Shown here: positions 54,905 to 63,295 of the stretch, piece after piece
How the letters are laid out: every line of letters starts with the position of its first letter
How positions within the stretch are numbered: the stretch's first letter is position 1
DNA from: Humibacter sp. RRB41
GTDB taxonomy: Bacteria > Actinomycetota > Actinomycetes > Actinomycetales > Microbacteriaceae
DNA length: 64,000 bases
Assembly (NCBI RefSeq): GCF_022761015.1
Contig: NZ_JAKWJQ010000002.1
Span: 62,001 to 126,000 of the forward strand
Reading direction: 5' to 3'
Translations under genes and position numbers: made by a program
Notes under the pieces: generated by a model
What the model saw: only the letters and a program-made list of their open reading frames with translations
Databases searched by the model: none
Told to the model about the DNA's origin: nothing

Positions 54905-55398
54905 GGTCGTGCTCCCATCGTGCGGCGCAGCGCGCTGATGCCGTCGGCAGCCGCCCGCCTCGCCGCGTCGGTCGTTCCGCCGATGATGTCTGCGACCTCC
55001 TGGTACGGCAGCCCGCCCAGGTAGTGGTAGGTCACCGCCTGCCGCTGCTTGCCTGGCAGGGCGGACACCGCGCGGGCGACCGTCTCGGCCGCCGCGCGCT
55101 CGTCGTCGAGGGCGCCGGGGATGCCGAGTGTGCTCGGCTCCTCCGGCAGCCTTTCGACGGTGACCGGTCTGCGCCCTCTGGCACGCACCACGTCGATGGC
55201 CTTGCGGCGGGCGATCGTGACCAGCCACGCCTCGACGTTGGCGTCTGCAGGGAGCCGCGGGTAGGCATCCAGCGCAGACAGGAACGTCTCGGACCACGCG
55301 TCGTCGGCGTCGTCGGCGCCCGCGACCGACAGGCACACCCGCAGCACGGTTCTGCCGTGGGTGCGCACCACCGTTTCGAAGGGCAGGAGCATCATCAC
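54901..55398 (-). CDS. ECF-type RNA polymerase sigma factor
   Basis: The 165-residue protein has sigma region 2 ('VVRTHGRTVLRVCLSVAGADDADDAWSETFLSALDAY', 'EAWLVTIARRKAIDVVRAR') and region 4 ('ALPGKQRQAVTYHYLGGLPYQEVADIIGGTTDAARRAA'). It has no anti-sigma gene next to it. Sharing a coupled operon with ogt and alkA, it probably controls an alkylation response. Start among GTG 55398 and ATGs 55395 and 55392 is uncertain, with no clear Shine-Dalgarno. Confidence 0.85.
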   Translation of the reverse strand: MMMLLPFETVVRTHGRTVLRVCLSVAGADDADDAWSETFLSALDAYPRLPADANVEAWLVTIARRKAIDVVRARGRRPVTVERLPEEPSTLGIPGALDDERAAAETVARAVSALPGKQRQAVTYHYLGGLPYQEVADIIGGTTDAARRAAADGISALRRTMGARP

Positions 55399-55460
55399 AA
55401 CGTAGACGCCGCGGCCGACACGAACGTGAGGTTCGCGGTCAGGCAGGGCGGCCGCACACT

Positions 55461-56492
55461 TCAGCTCAGCGCCAGCAGCTCCTTCACCATCGGGATGACC
55501 TTCGTCGCGTACAGCTCGATCGAGTGCATCAGCAGGTCATGCGGCATGGGGCCGTTCGCGTACTTGAGATCGAACCGGTCCACTCCGAGCACCTTGATGG
55601 CATCGGCGATGCGGTGTGCCACGGTCTCGGGCGAACCGACGTACAGCGAGCCGTGTCGCACTTCGCTGAGGTACTGCTCCCTGCTCTGCGGACCCCAGCC
55701 ACGCTCGGCGCCGATCCGATCCATGGTCGCCTTCTGGTACGGGTAGAGCTGCTCAGTGGCGAGTTCATCGGTGTCGGCGACGAACCCAGGGGAGTGCATC
55801 GCGAGCGGCATCGGCTCGCGGCCCATCTGCTCCTGAGCGCGCTTGTAGAGATCGACGTGCGGCGCGAACCTGCCGGCGTTGCCGCCGATGATCGCCAGCG
55901 CCATCGGGATGCCGTACCGCACAGATCGCACGACGCTCTCGGGGCTGCCGCCGACGCCGACCCACGCCTTCAGCCGCCCGGACTCCGTCTTCGGATACAC
56001 CTGCTGGTCGGTGAGAGGCGGGCGAATGCTGCCGCTCCACGTCACGGCATCCTCTTCGCGGAGCTTGCTGAACAGGTCGAGCTTCTCTTCGAAGAGCGTC
56101 TCGTACTGGGTGAGGTCGTAGCCGAACAGCGGGAACGACTCGGTAAACGATCCGCGGCCGAGCGTGATCTCGGCTCTGCCGTTCGAGACCGCGTCGAGTG
56201 TGGCGAAACGCTCGTACACCCGAACCGGTTCCTCCGAGCTCAGCACCGTGACGGCAGTGCCGAGCGTGATGGTCTTCGTGCGGCCCGCGATGGCGGCGAG
56301 CACGACGTCCGGTGCGCTCACGGCGAAGTCGGCGCGGTGGTGCTCGCCGATGCCGAACGCGTCGATGCCGAGCTCGTCGGCCAGCACGGCCTCCTCGATG
56401 ACGTTGCGGATCGTCTCGGCGGCGGGTCCCTGCTCGCCGTCGTCTTTCAGGGGAACGTCTCCGAATGTGTCCAAACCGAACTGCACGGCCAC
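55461..56492 (-). CDS. LLM-class flavin-dependent oxidoreductase
   Basis: The 343-residue luciferase-like protein has 'DAFGIGEHHRADFAVSAPDVVLAAIAGRT', 'LGTAVTVLSSEEPVRVYERFATLDAVSNGRAEITLGRGSF' and 'VGSPETVAHRIADAIKVLG', a pattern of the group-II LLM enzymes (not SsuD-like). It is single, with a strong palindrome in front of it, so a regulator elsewhere controls it. Substrate unknown. Confidence 0.85.
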   Translation of the reverse strand: MAVQFGLDTFGDVPLKDDGEQGPAAETIRNVIEEAVLADELGIDAFGIGEHHRADFAVSAPDVVLAAIAGRTKTITLGTAVTVLSSEEPVRVYERFATLDAVSNGRAEITLGRGSFTESFPLFGYDLTQYETLFEEKLDLFSKLREEDAVTWSGSIRPPLTDQQVYPKTESGRLKAWVGVGGSPESVVRSVRYGIPMALAIIGGNAGRFAPHVDLYKRAQEQMGREPMPLAMHSPGFVADTDELATEQLYPYQKATMDRIGAERGWGPQSREQYLSEVRHGSLYVGSPETVAHRIADAIKVLGVDRFDLKYANGPMPHDLLMHSIELYATKVIPMVKELLALS

Positions 56493-56509
56493 TCGAGGCC
56501 CCTTTCACT

Positions 56510-56529
56510 GTGTATGCAAATGCATACAC
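56510..56529. promoter_or_regulatory. Perfect 20-bp inverted repeat, operator for the LLM oxidoreductase gene
   Basis: GTGTATGCA-AA-TGCATACAC has 9-bp arms and a 2-nt centre, 18 nt before the GTG at 56492. The length and near-symmetric centre fit a MarR- or TetR-type operator. No regulator gene of that kind lies nearby. Confidence 0.65.
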
Positions 56530-56592
56530 CTCAACATGCGCGTCGCTCCCATCATTCCCTCATCCTGTTCAGGGCGCGCGTAGCGTTGCCCC

Positions 56593-57729
56593 ATGGATGC
56601 CGTCAAGCTCGCGACGAAAAACGCCAAGCGTGCAACGCGCCGCAGCGACAAGCTGATGAAGAAGCGACAGAGGCCGCAGGAGGAGCCGACGACGCCTGCC
56701 GATGCTGCGGTGGCGGAGCGCGAAGCGAAGGCAGCGGCATCCGCTCGATACGGTCGGATGCCGGTCGGATACGTGTTGGGCCGCACGACGCGCGAGTACG
56801 GCAGAGACGGATGCTCCGACCTCGCCGCCGGTCTCACCTACTTCTCCGTGTTGTCGGCTCTGCCGGCTCTCCTGGCCCTCGTCTCGCTGCTGGGCCTCCT
56901 CGGCGCGGGTCGCGAGGGCTCGAAGACGCTGGTCGACGTCGTCGACGCGGTGGCTCCCGCTCAGGTGGAGCCGGCCGTGGCCGGGCTGATTGCGCAGTTG
57001 ACGTCCTCATCGGCCGCTGGCATCGGCCTGGTCATCGGCATCGTCGGCGCCGTGTGGTCCGCATCCGGCTACGTCGGCGCGTTCGGACGGGCGGTGAACC
57101 GCATCTATGGTGTGCGCGAGGGACGTTCCGCGATCGTGCTGCGATCGGGGCAGGTGGTGATCACTGTCGTCGTGCTCGTGCTCGCAGTGCTGGTCGTGCT
57201 CTCACTCGCGCTCAGCGGCCCCCTCGTGCGCAGCGTGGGCGACGCGCTCGGCGTCGGCGACGCCGCGTTCACGACCTGGGAGGTCGTGAAGTGGCCCTTG
57301 GTCGGCGTCGCGGTCGTGGTGGCCGTCGCTGTGCTCTACTTCGGAACCCCGAACCTGCGACACCAGCGCATCGGCTACGTCGCGCTGGGAGCAGCCTTCG
57401 CTGTCGCTGTGATGGTCGTCGGCTCGATCGCGTTCGGCTTCTATGTGTCGAACTTCGGCAGCTACAACCGGGTCTACGGTGCGGTCGGCGGACTGCTCGT
57501 CGCGCTGCTCTGGGTCTGGCTGACCAATCTCGCACTCGTGGTCGGCGCGGAGCTCGGTTCCGAGCTGCAACGCGGTCATGAGCTGTCACTCGGACTCGCG
57601 GCCGAGCGCCACGTGCGGTTGCATCCGCGCGGTGACAAGGCGAGCAACAAGGCCACGGCGAAGCTGCGTGCCGACGAGCGGGTCGGTGCTGCGATCCGCA
57701 GAGCAACGGCCGCCGAGAGCAAGAGCTGA
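56593..57729 (+). CDS. YihY/BrkB-family membrane protein
   Basis: The 378-residue protein has a basic N-terminus (to about 60), six membrane helices with the family's 'LAAGLTYFSVLSALPALLAL' and 'GSYNRVYGAVGGLLVALLWVWLTNLALVVGAEL' segments, and a basic C-terminal tail. The family is widespread and has been called ribonuclease BN or virulence factor, but the role is not settled. Divergent from the LLM gene. Confidence 0.88.
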   Translation: MDAVKLATKNAKRATRRSDKLMKKRQRPQEEPTTPADAAVAEREAKAAASARYGRMPVGYVLGRTTREYGRDGCSDLAAGLTYFSVLSALPALLALVSLLGLLGAGREGSKTLVDVVDAVAPAQVEPAVAGLIAQLTSSSAAGIGLVIGIVGAVWSASGYVGAFGRAVNRIYGVREGRSAIVLRSGQVVITVVVLVLAVLVVLSLALSGPLVRSVGDALGVGDAAFTTWEVVKWPLVGVAVVVAVAVLYFGTPNLRHQRIGYVALGAAFAVAVMVVGSIAFGFYVSNFGSYNRVYGAVGGLLVALLWVWLTNLALVVGAELGSELQRGHELSLGLAAERHVRLHPRGDKASNKATAKLRADERVGAAIRRATAAESKS

Positions 57730-57835
57730 CGAAACGCATCCTGTGCGCCCCCTGTGCAACCGGGCCTGCCGCGGTTAGTCTGACGATGTTCCTGCTGTAC
57801 AGCTTCATCGGCGAGACCAGACCAGGGAGACAGCG

Positions 57836-58129
57836 ATGATCGCTTCCATCCTCGACAACGACGACGTGCACTTCGAGCACAGGGGCGCTGGATATGTCAT
57901 CCATCGACTCGGCCCACAGAATTGGGCAGTGCGCAGGGACGACGGTCGCACGGTCGGTTCGCTCGTGATCGTCTCCGAGGAGGGCGAGGAGCACGAGCCG
58001 GTGTACGGGGGCATCATCGCGGGCCAGAGCGAAACCGACTACGAAGGCTCCGACTGGGAGTCCATCGTGCGCGGCCTGGTCAACGAGGAGCTCGAGGCCG
58101 AGTCCGAAGAGGCCACGAACGGCGCCTAG
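57836..58129 (+). CDS. Small acidic protein of 97 residues, unknown function
   Basis: The protein starts MIASILDNDDVHFEHRGAGY and has a beta-rich centre with 'VYGGIIAGQSETDYEGSDWESIV' and an acidic tail. GGGAGA precedes the ATG. No membrane span. It is convergent with the ligD gene, 16 nt away. I do not recognise the family. Confidence 0.7.
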   Translation: MIASILDNDDVHFEHRGAGYVIHRLGPQNWAVRRDDGRTVGSLVIVSEEGEEHEPVYGGIIAGQSETDYEGSDWESIVRGLVNEELEAESEEATNGA

Positions 58130-58145
58130 GGCTTGTCCGGCATCC

Positions 58146-60563
58146 CTAGCTCTCGCGCACCACGTCTTTCGGGTCCTTGTCGGTTCGCCAGCCGCGCCAG
58201 GACGGCTGCCTGAGTCTGCCGCCCTTCGTCCATTCTGCGAACTCGACCTCTCCGACGAGCGTCGGCTCCACCCAGTGCACACCGCGGGCGTCGGTCGCCG
58301 GAACGTCGTCGAACGGACTCGCCGTCGCAGCGACCTTCCCGAGCTCGGCGGCGATCTCGTCGAGTTCGACGTCGCCGAACCCGGTGCCCACCTTCCCGAC
58401 GTAGGCCAGCGTGCTGCCGCTCGGGATGCCCATGAGCAGCGACCCGACTCCGTGCTCGCGTCGTCCCTCGCCGGGCTTCCACCCACCGATGACGACCTCC
58501 TGCGTCTTGTGGTGCTTCACCTTGATCCAGGCCGTCGAGCGCTTGCCGCTCGCATAGGTGGACTCGCGGTCCTTCGCCACGATGCCTTCGAGTCCGTTGG
58601 CGCGACTGCGGTTCATGGCGTCCGCGATCGGCCCCGGCACGGCATCCGGAACCTGTAGCACCCTGCGGTGCCGGTCGGAAACGACGTGGGCGAGTGCTGC
58701 CCTGCGAACCTCGTATTCCTCACCGGTGATGTCTTCGCCGTCGAGCTCCACGATGTCGAAGACGAAATACCTGACAGGCACGCGTGACGCAGTCCGTGAG
58801 ATCTCCGTTTCGTTCTGCAGGTTCATCCGTTGCTGCAGCAGCCCGAAGTCGGGCCGCCCGTCGTTCAGCGCGACGATCTCACCGTCGAGCACGGCTGGGG
58901 AGCGCAGCGAGTCAGGGATCGCGGTGAGTTCCGGGTACTGGGCCGTGACGTCGTGGCCGTTCCTGGTGACCAGGCGCACGCCGCCCTCGGTCACGTACGC
59001 GAGCGCGCGAATGCCGTCCCACTTGTCCTCGAACACCCACCGGTCGTCCTCGTCCGCCTCGAGCTGGCCGACGCTGCCGAGCGTGGCGAGCATGGGGGAG
59101 TAGTCCCTCTTCGGAGCATCCAGCGTCATCCTGTGGATGAGCCAGTTCTTCTCGGCCGTCGAACCTCCCGACGAGCCGCCGGTGTGCAGAAGGGCCACCT
59201 TCACAGGCCCACCGAGCCCGCCGCGCTCCGACGGATGCAGCGTGACGATGATCTCCTTGCCGTCACGCCACTTGTGCAGGTCGTAGACGCCGGAGTCCCA
59301 GATGTCCACGTGGCCTGCGCCGTATTCCCCGTGCGGTATGTCTCCCGCGAACCCGCCGTAGTCCAGCGGGTGGTCCTCGGTCTGCACCGCCAGGTGATTC
59401 TGCTTCGGATCGGTCGGCACGCCCTTGGGAAGCGCCCAGCTCACCAGCACTCCGTCGTGTTCGAGCCTGAAGTCGTAGTGCAGGTTCCGTGCTGCGTGCT
59501 TCTGGATCACGAACGAGCGTCCGTTGGTCGTCGTCGGCGCGCTCGACGGCACCGGCTCTGGTGTCTTCGCCGCGTCGCGCTTGCCACGGTAGACGGTCAG
59601 CCGATCGCGTTCCGGCTTCTCGGAGGCGCCGGCCGGGTCGTCGATCTCGTGCGAAAGACCGGAGAGCGCATCTCCCTTGTCCGCAACGCGCTTCACCACC
59701 TCGTCGTACGTGAGTTGCCGCAGCTTCGGCGAAGCAAGTTCGCGCCAGGTGCGAGGGGCGGCGACCGTCGGATGCCATCGGCCGCGCAACGAATACGGCG
59801 CAACCGTCGTCTTGTTCGCGTTGTTCTGACTCCAGTCGACGAAGACCTTGCCGGCCCGATCGGCGCGCTTCATCGTGCTGATCACGAGGTCGCGATGATC
59901 GGCTTCGAGCGCCTTCGCGAGTTCGTGCGCCACCTGCGACGCATGGTCGGAGGTCTGCGAGCCGTCCAGACGCGCATACAGGTGGATGCCCTTGCTCCCG
60001 CTCGTCACAGGGGCGGGATCCAGCCCCATGTCGGCGAGGATGTCCCTAGCCCACTTCGCCACCTGCGCGCACTCCGCCAGCCCGACACCCTCGCCGGGGT
60101 CCAGATCGAGCACGAGGCGATCGGGGTTCTGCTCGGCGCCGTCTGCGTCCACGCGCCACTGCGGAATGTGGATCTCGAGCGCGGCGATCTGCCCCAGCCA
60201 GGCGAGTACTGCCGGCTCGTTCACCATCGGGTACACGTTGGTGTGGTCGCTGTGCTCGATCCGTACCCGCGGAACCCAGTCGGGAGTGCCTTCATCGAGG
60301 TTCTTCTGAAAGAACGGCTGCCCTGGGTGTTCCGGAGTACCCACCCCGTTCACCCATCGCTTGCGTGTGGCCGGCCGCCATCGAGCATGGTGGATCAGGT
60401 GCGGCGCGATCTGCGCGTAGTAGGCGATCACGTCGCCCTTGGTCGTGCCGGTGGCGGGATACAGCACCTTGTCGAGATTGCTCAGTTTGAGCCGGTGCCC
60501 GTCGACGTTCACGATCTGCGACGAGGTGCCACCCTGCCCGGCCGCCGTCTTCTTGGCCCTCAT
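58146..60563 (-). CDS. ligD: LigD, multidomain NHEJ DNA ligase (polymerase, phosphoesterase, ligase)
   Basis: The 805-residue protein has a PolDom (about 20-290; 'LSNLDKVLYPATG', 'LVLDLDPGEGV', 'VTSGSKGIHLYAR', 'KVFVDWSQNNANKTTVAPYSLR'), a 3'-phosphoesterase domain (about 340-460; 'FVIQKHAARNLHYDFRLEHDG', 'IPHGEYGAGHVDIWD'), and a ligase domain (about 490-800) with the adenylation lysine K514 in EDKWDGIR. The order Pol-PE-Lig is that of Mycobacterium tuberculosis LigD. It joins double-strand breaks with Ku. The ATG at 60563 is divergent from the Ku gene 60 nt away. Confidence 0.95.
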   Translation of the reverse strand: MRAKKTAAGQGGTSSQIVNVDGHRLKLSNLDKVLYPATGTTKGDVIAYYAQIAPHLIHHARWRPATRKRWVNGVGTPEHPGQPFFQKNLDEGTPDWVPRVRIEHSDHTNVYPMVNEPAVLAWLGQIAALEIHIPQWRVDADGAEQNPDRLVLDLDPGEGVGLAECAQVAKWARDILADMGLDPAPVTSGSKGIHLYARLDGSQTSDHASQVAHELAKALEADHRDLVISTMKRADRAGKVFVDWSQNNANKTTVAPYSLRGRWHPTVAAPRTWRELASPKLRQLTYDEVVKRVADKGDALSGLSHEIDDPAGASEKPERDRLTVYRGKRDAAKTPEPVPSSAPTTTNGRSFVIQKHAARNLHYDFRLEHDGVLVSWALPKGVPTDPKQNHLAVQTEDHPLDYGGFAGDIPHGEYGAGHVDIWDSGVYDLHKWRDGKEIIVTLHPSERGGLGGPVKVALLHTGGSSGGSTAEKNWLIHRMTLDAPKRDYSPMLATLGSVGQLEADEDDRWVFEDKWDGIRALAYVTEGGVRLVTRNGHDVTAQYPELTAIPDSLRSPAVLDGEIVALNDGRPDFGLLQQRMNLQNETEISRTASRVPVRYFVFDIVELDGEDITGEEYEVRRAALAHVVSDRHRRVLQVPDAVPGPIADAMNRSRANGLEGIVAKDRESTYASGKRSTAWIKVKHHKTQEVVIGGWKPGEGRREHGVGSLLMGIPSGSTLAYVGKVGTGFGDVELDEIAAELGKVAATASPFDDVPATDARGVHWVEPTLVGEVEFAEWTKGGRLRQPSWRGWRTDKDPKDVVRES

Positions 60564-60623
60564 GGCCTCGACGTTACGCCGCGAGGGTTGTCGTACCGCG
60601 CTGCGGGCTGTGCAATAGACGGT

Positions 60624-61445
60624 ATGCGAGCCATAGGCAAGCGCGTGATCGCCTTCGGCCTGGTCAATGTGCCGGTCAAGATCTACAGCGCCACCGAGGA
60701 CCACGACATCTCTCTGCACCAGGTGCACGACAAGGACGGCGGGCGCATTCGCTACCAGCGCCGCTGCGAGATCGATGGCAAGGTCGTTCCGTACGAGCAC
60801 ATCGACAAGGCGTACGACGCCGGCGACCGAACGGTCATCCTGACGAACGAAGACCTGGCGTCGCTCCCGGAGGAGCGCAGCAACGAGATCGAGATCGTGG
60901 AGTTCGTGCCGGCCGATCAAGTCGACCCCATGATGTTCGAGAAGAGTTACTTCCTCGAGCCGGACTCGGCGTCGGCCAAGGCCTACGTGCTGCTCCGCGA
61001 GACCCTCGAGGCCACGAAACGCACGGCGATCGTGAAGTTCGCGTTGCGCCAGAAGACTCGCCTCGGCGCGCTGCGCGTGCGTGATGGGGTGCTGGTGCTG
61101 CAGGGCCTTCTCTGGGCCGACGAGGTTCGCACCGCCGAGTTCCCCGGCCTCGACGCGACGGTGAACATCTCGGACAAAGAACTGGACATGTCGGCGAAAC
61201 TCGTCGCGGAGTACGAGAGCGACTTCAGTCCTGAGAAGTTCGACGACGACTACCAGATCCAGCTGAAGAAGCTGATCGACGCCAAGCTGGAGCAGGGCGA
61301 CAGCATCGACACGGAGGCGACGTTCGGCCAGCAGGACGAGGGCGAGAAGGGCGAGGTGCTCGATCTGATGGAAGCGCTGCGGCGCAGCGTCGAGAAGAAT
61401 CGCTCGGGCAAGACCCGTTCCGGCTCTGGCAAGAAGGCTGGCTGA
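60624..61445 (+). CDS. ku: Ku, DNA double-strand break end-binding protein
   Basis: The 273-residue protein fits bacterial Ku: MRAIGKRVIAFGLVNVPVKI at the start, 'YQRRCEIDGKVVPYEHIDKAYD', 'FEKSYFLEPD' and a basic Lys/Ser-rich tail that in other Ku proteins binds DNA and recruits LigD. It is divergent from ligD. A much longer in-frame reading on this strand is antisense to ligD and is not real. Confidence 0.95.
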   Translation: MRAIGKRVIAFGLVNVPVKIYSATEDHDISLHQVHDKDGGRIRYQRRCEIDGKVVPYEHIDKAYDAGDRTVILTNEDLASLPEERSNEIEIVEFVPADQVDPMMFEKSYFLEPDSASAKAYVLLRETLEATKRTAIVKFALRQKTRLGALRVRDGVLVLQGLLWADEVRTAEFPGLDATVNISDKELDMSAKLVAEYESDFSPEKFDDDYQIQLKKLIDAKLEQGDSIDTEATFGQQDEGEKGEVLDLMEALRRSVEKNRSGKTRSGSGKKAG

Positions 61446-61510
61446 GCCAGGCATCCGCGCCGCAGCTCTGTTGAACCGTTGCAAGGGACCATAGCTGCGA
61501 TGATGGGCGA

Positions 61511-61843
61511 ATGGGGTTTCTCATCTACGGCTCGGGCGCCGAATACGAGATCGACGATCGCACGCTCACACACCTGAAGATCGCGATCGTGGCCAAGCTG
61601 CGCCTCCAGGAGAGCTTCCTGGTCAACTGGAGTGTGCCGGCCGAGGATGGATCCGGCCGTGTGAGTCTCTGGCTCTCACCTGCCATCCCGCTCCAGTTCC
61701 GGTTCAGCGGCAGCAAGTCGCCGGAGCTGAACAAGAAGTGGCTCGAAGCGCTGGCGCTCTCGTCGCACGGCACCCGTGGAATGGTGGCGATGCCCGAAGA
61801 AGAGGCCGAGACGTTCATCGCGTCGGCTCCGAGCGCCGGCTAG
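61511..61843 (+). CDS. DUF7882-type small protein (often mis-named ATP-dependent DNA ligase)
   Basis: The 110-residue protein starts MGFLIYGSGAEYEIDDRTLT and has 'AKLRLQESFLVNWSVPAEDG' and 'LWLSPAIPLQFRFSGSKSPELNKKWLEAL'. From memory it fits the DUF7882 group, a Microbacteriaceae-rich family of 100-110 residues. It has no ligase motifs. The nearby ligD may explain the ligase name used for such proteins. Role unknown. Confidence 0.75.
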   Translation: MGFLIYGSGAEYEIDDRTLTHLKIAIVAKLRLQESFLVNWSVPAEDGSGRVSLWLSPAIPLQFRFSGSKSPELNKKWLEALALSSHGTRGMVAMPEEEAETFIASAPSAG

Positions 61844-61848
61844 CCGGC

Positions 61849-62733
61849 GTGGAGCTTCAGCGCAGGCCGCTCGGCAGCGGGGATGCCTGGGTGCACGGTC
61901 CGGACGGCCGACGGTTCTGGGGAACGTTCGGCGCCGCCGGGCTCCTGGTCGCGCATCGCGATGCCGGCGTTCTGCTGCAGCATCGGGCGGAGTGGAGTCA
62001 CTTCGGCGGCACCTGGGGCCTGCCGGGAGGTGCCAGGCACGAGGGTGAGAGCGCCCGACAGGGCGCGATCCGCGAGGCGTCGGAGGAGGCAGGAGTTCCC
62101 GCCGAGCTCATCCGGGCCAGATACCTTTCGTCGCTCGATCTCGGCTGGTGGTCCTACTCCACGGTCGTCGCCGATGCCGAGGTGGTGTTCGAGCCCGTGA
62201 TCGGCGACGCGGAGAGCATCGCGGTGCGCTGGGTTCCGGTTGCGGAGGTCGAGAACCTGCCCTTGCATCCTGGATTCGCAGAGCGCTGGCCGAGCTTGCG
62301 CGCCGACCTCTTCATCGATCCCGTCGTCGTGGTCGATGCCGCCAATGTCGTCGGCTCGAGACCCGACGGCTGGTGGAAGGATCGTCCTGCTGCCGCCGGC
62401 CGCCTCGTCGATGGCCTTCTCACTCTCGGTCGAACGGGATGGCCCGCCGACGCGCTCGATCTTCCGCACGATCTTTGGTGGCCACGAGTGACAGTGGTTC
62501 TCGAGGGTGAGGCGAAGCGGATGCCCGACCCGGCAGAAACCGGGGATCTCACGATCGTGCGCGCCGACACCGACGGCGACTCGGCGATCGTGGCTCACAC
62601 GGCAGCACTGCCGGATCCGTCTCAGGCGATCGTGGTCACCGCCGACCGTGAGCTTCGCGATCGGGTGGGCGAGCTCGGAGCAACCGTCGCGTCTCCCTCG
62701 ACGCTCCTCGGAGCGTTGGACGGACTCGGCTGA
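61849..62733 (+). CDS. NUDIX hydrolase fused to a NYN/PIN-like domain
   Basis: The 294-residue protein has a complete NUDIX box (G61 to V83, with R75-E76 and E79-E80) after 'SHFGGTWGLPGG', so it should hydrolyse a nucleoside diphosphate derivative. The C-terminal half ('VVVVDAANVVGSRPDGWWKDR', then 'VVTADRELRDRVGELGA') has the acidic pattern of NYN/PIN ribonucleases. GTG at 61849 follows the DUF7882 stop by 5 nt and gives the best start. Confidence 0.82.
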   Translation: MELQRRPLGSGDAWVHGPDGRRFWGTFGAAGLLVAHRDAGVLLQHRAEWSHFGGTWGLPGGARHEGESARQGAIREASEEAGVPAELIRARYLSSLDLGWWSYSTVVADAEVVFEPVIGDAESIAVRWVPVAEVENLPLHPGFAERWPSLRADLFIDPVVVVDAANVVGSRPDGWWKDRPAAAGRLVDGLLTLGRTGWPADALDLPHDLWWPRVTVVLEGEAKRMPDPAETGDLTIVRADTDGDSAIVAHTAALPDPSQAIVVTADRELRDRVGELGATVASPSTLLGALDGLG

Positions 62734-62778
62734 ACGATTGCGGTCGGATCGGCTGCGGTTCGAGCAGGGCGACGCAGA

Positions 62779-63234
62779 TCAGACGGTCACTCCCTCGCCG
62801 GCGAGGGATGCCTTCCACCTGACGAGGGCACGAACCGTTGCGCTGTCGTCGTCGGCGAGCTCCGCCATCGTGTCTTCCGGCACGAAGTAGTTCACGGCGA
62901 CCCAACCGCGCACCATCTCGGACCCGTCGGAGGCCAGCTCGCGCAGCACGTCGCAGGGAGTGGCCTCGTTGCGTGCCACACATCCGCGCACGCCGTCGTC
63001 GGGATCGTGCGCCAGAGTCTCGAACAGATCGGCCGGGGTGTTGTAGCTGCTGGCTACGCTCTCCCTGATCTTGGGATTCGCGCTCTGTGCCAGCACGCGG
63101 AGCCGGTGGATCTTGCTCTCCGTGACCGGAGGCATCGGGTGCAGGGCCGCTGCCTCTTCCGACGTCAGCATCGAGGGCGCTGCACGACGCATGGCCTCGC
63201 GCTGAGCAGGGGTGTTGAAGCGGATGCACGACAT
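62779..63234 (-). CDS. Leucine-rich-repeat-variant (LRV) protein
   Basis: The 151-residue protein starts MSCIRFNTPAQREAMRRAAP and has three or four LRV-type repeats ('NPKIRESVASSYNTPADLFETLA', 'DPDDGVRGCVARNEATPCDVLRELA', 'DGSEMVRGWVAVNYFVPEDTMAELA', 'DSATVRALVRWK'). Such repeats form a superhelical protein-binding surface. The ATG at 63234 is preferred over a longer reading into the next gene. Partner unknown. Confidence 0.78.
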   Translation of the reverse strand: MSCIRFNTPAQREAMRRAAPSMLTSEEAAALHPMPPVTESKIHRLRVLAQSANPKIRESVASSYNTPADLFETLAHDPDDGVRGCVARNEATPCDVLRELASDGSEMVRGWVAVNYFVPEDTMAELADDDSATVRALVRWKASLAGEGVTV

Positions 63235-63295
63235 GGCATCCAGGCTAACGGCGACCACCGTCGCTGCGGGTGCCGAGCCGTCGGCGGGTCGGCGG

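Noticed and set aside
58830-60620. Long plus-strand open frame running into the Ku gene
   Set aside because: It is antisense to ligD, whose motifs are clear; Ku starts at 60624. High G+C makes such shadow frames common.
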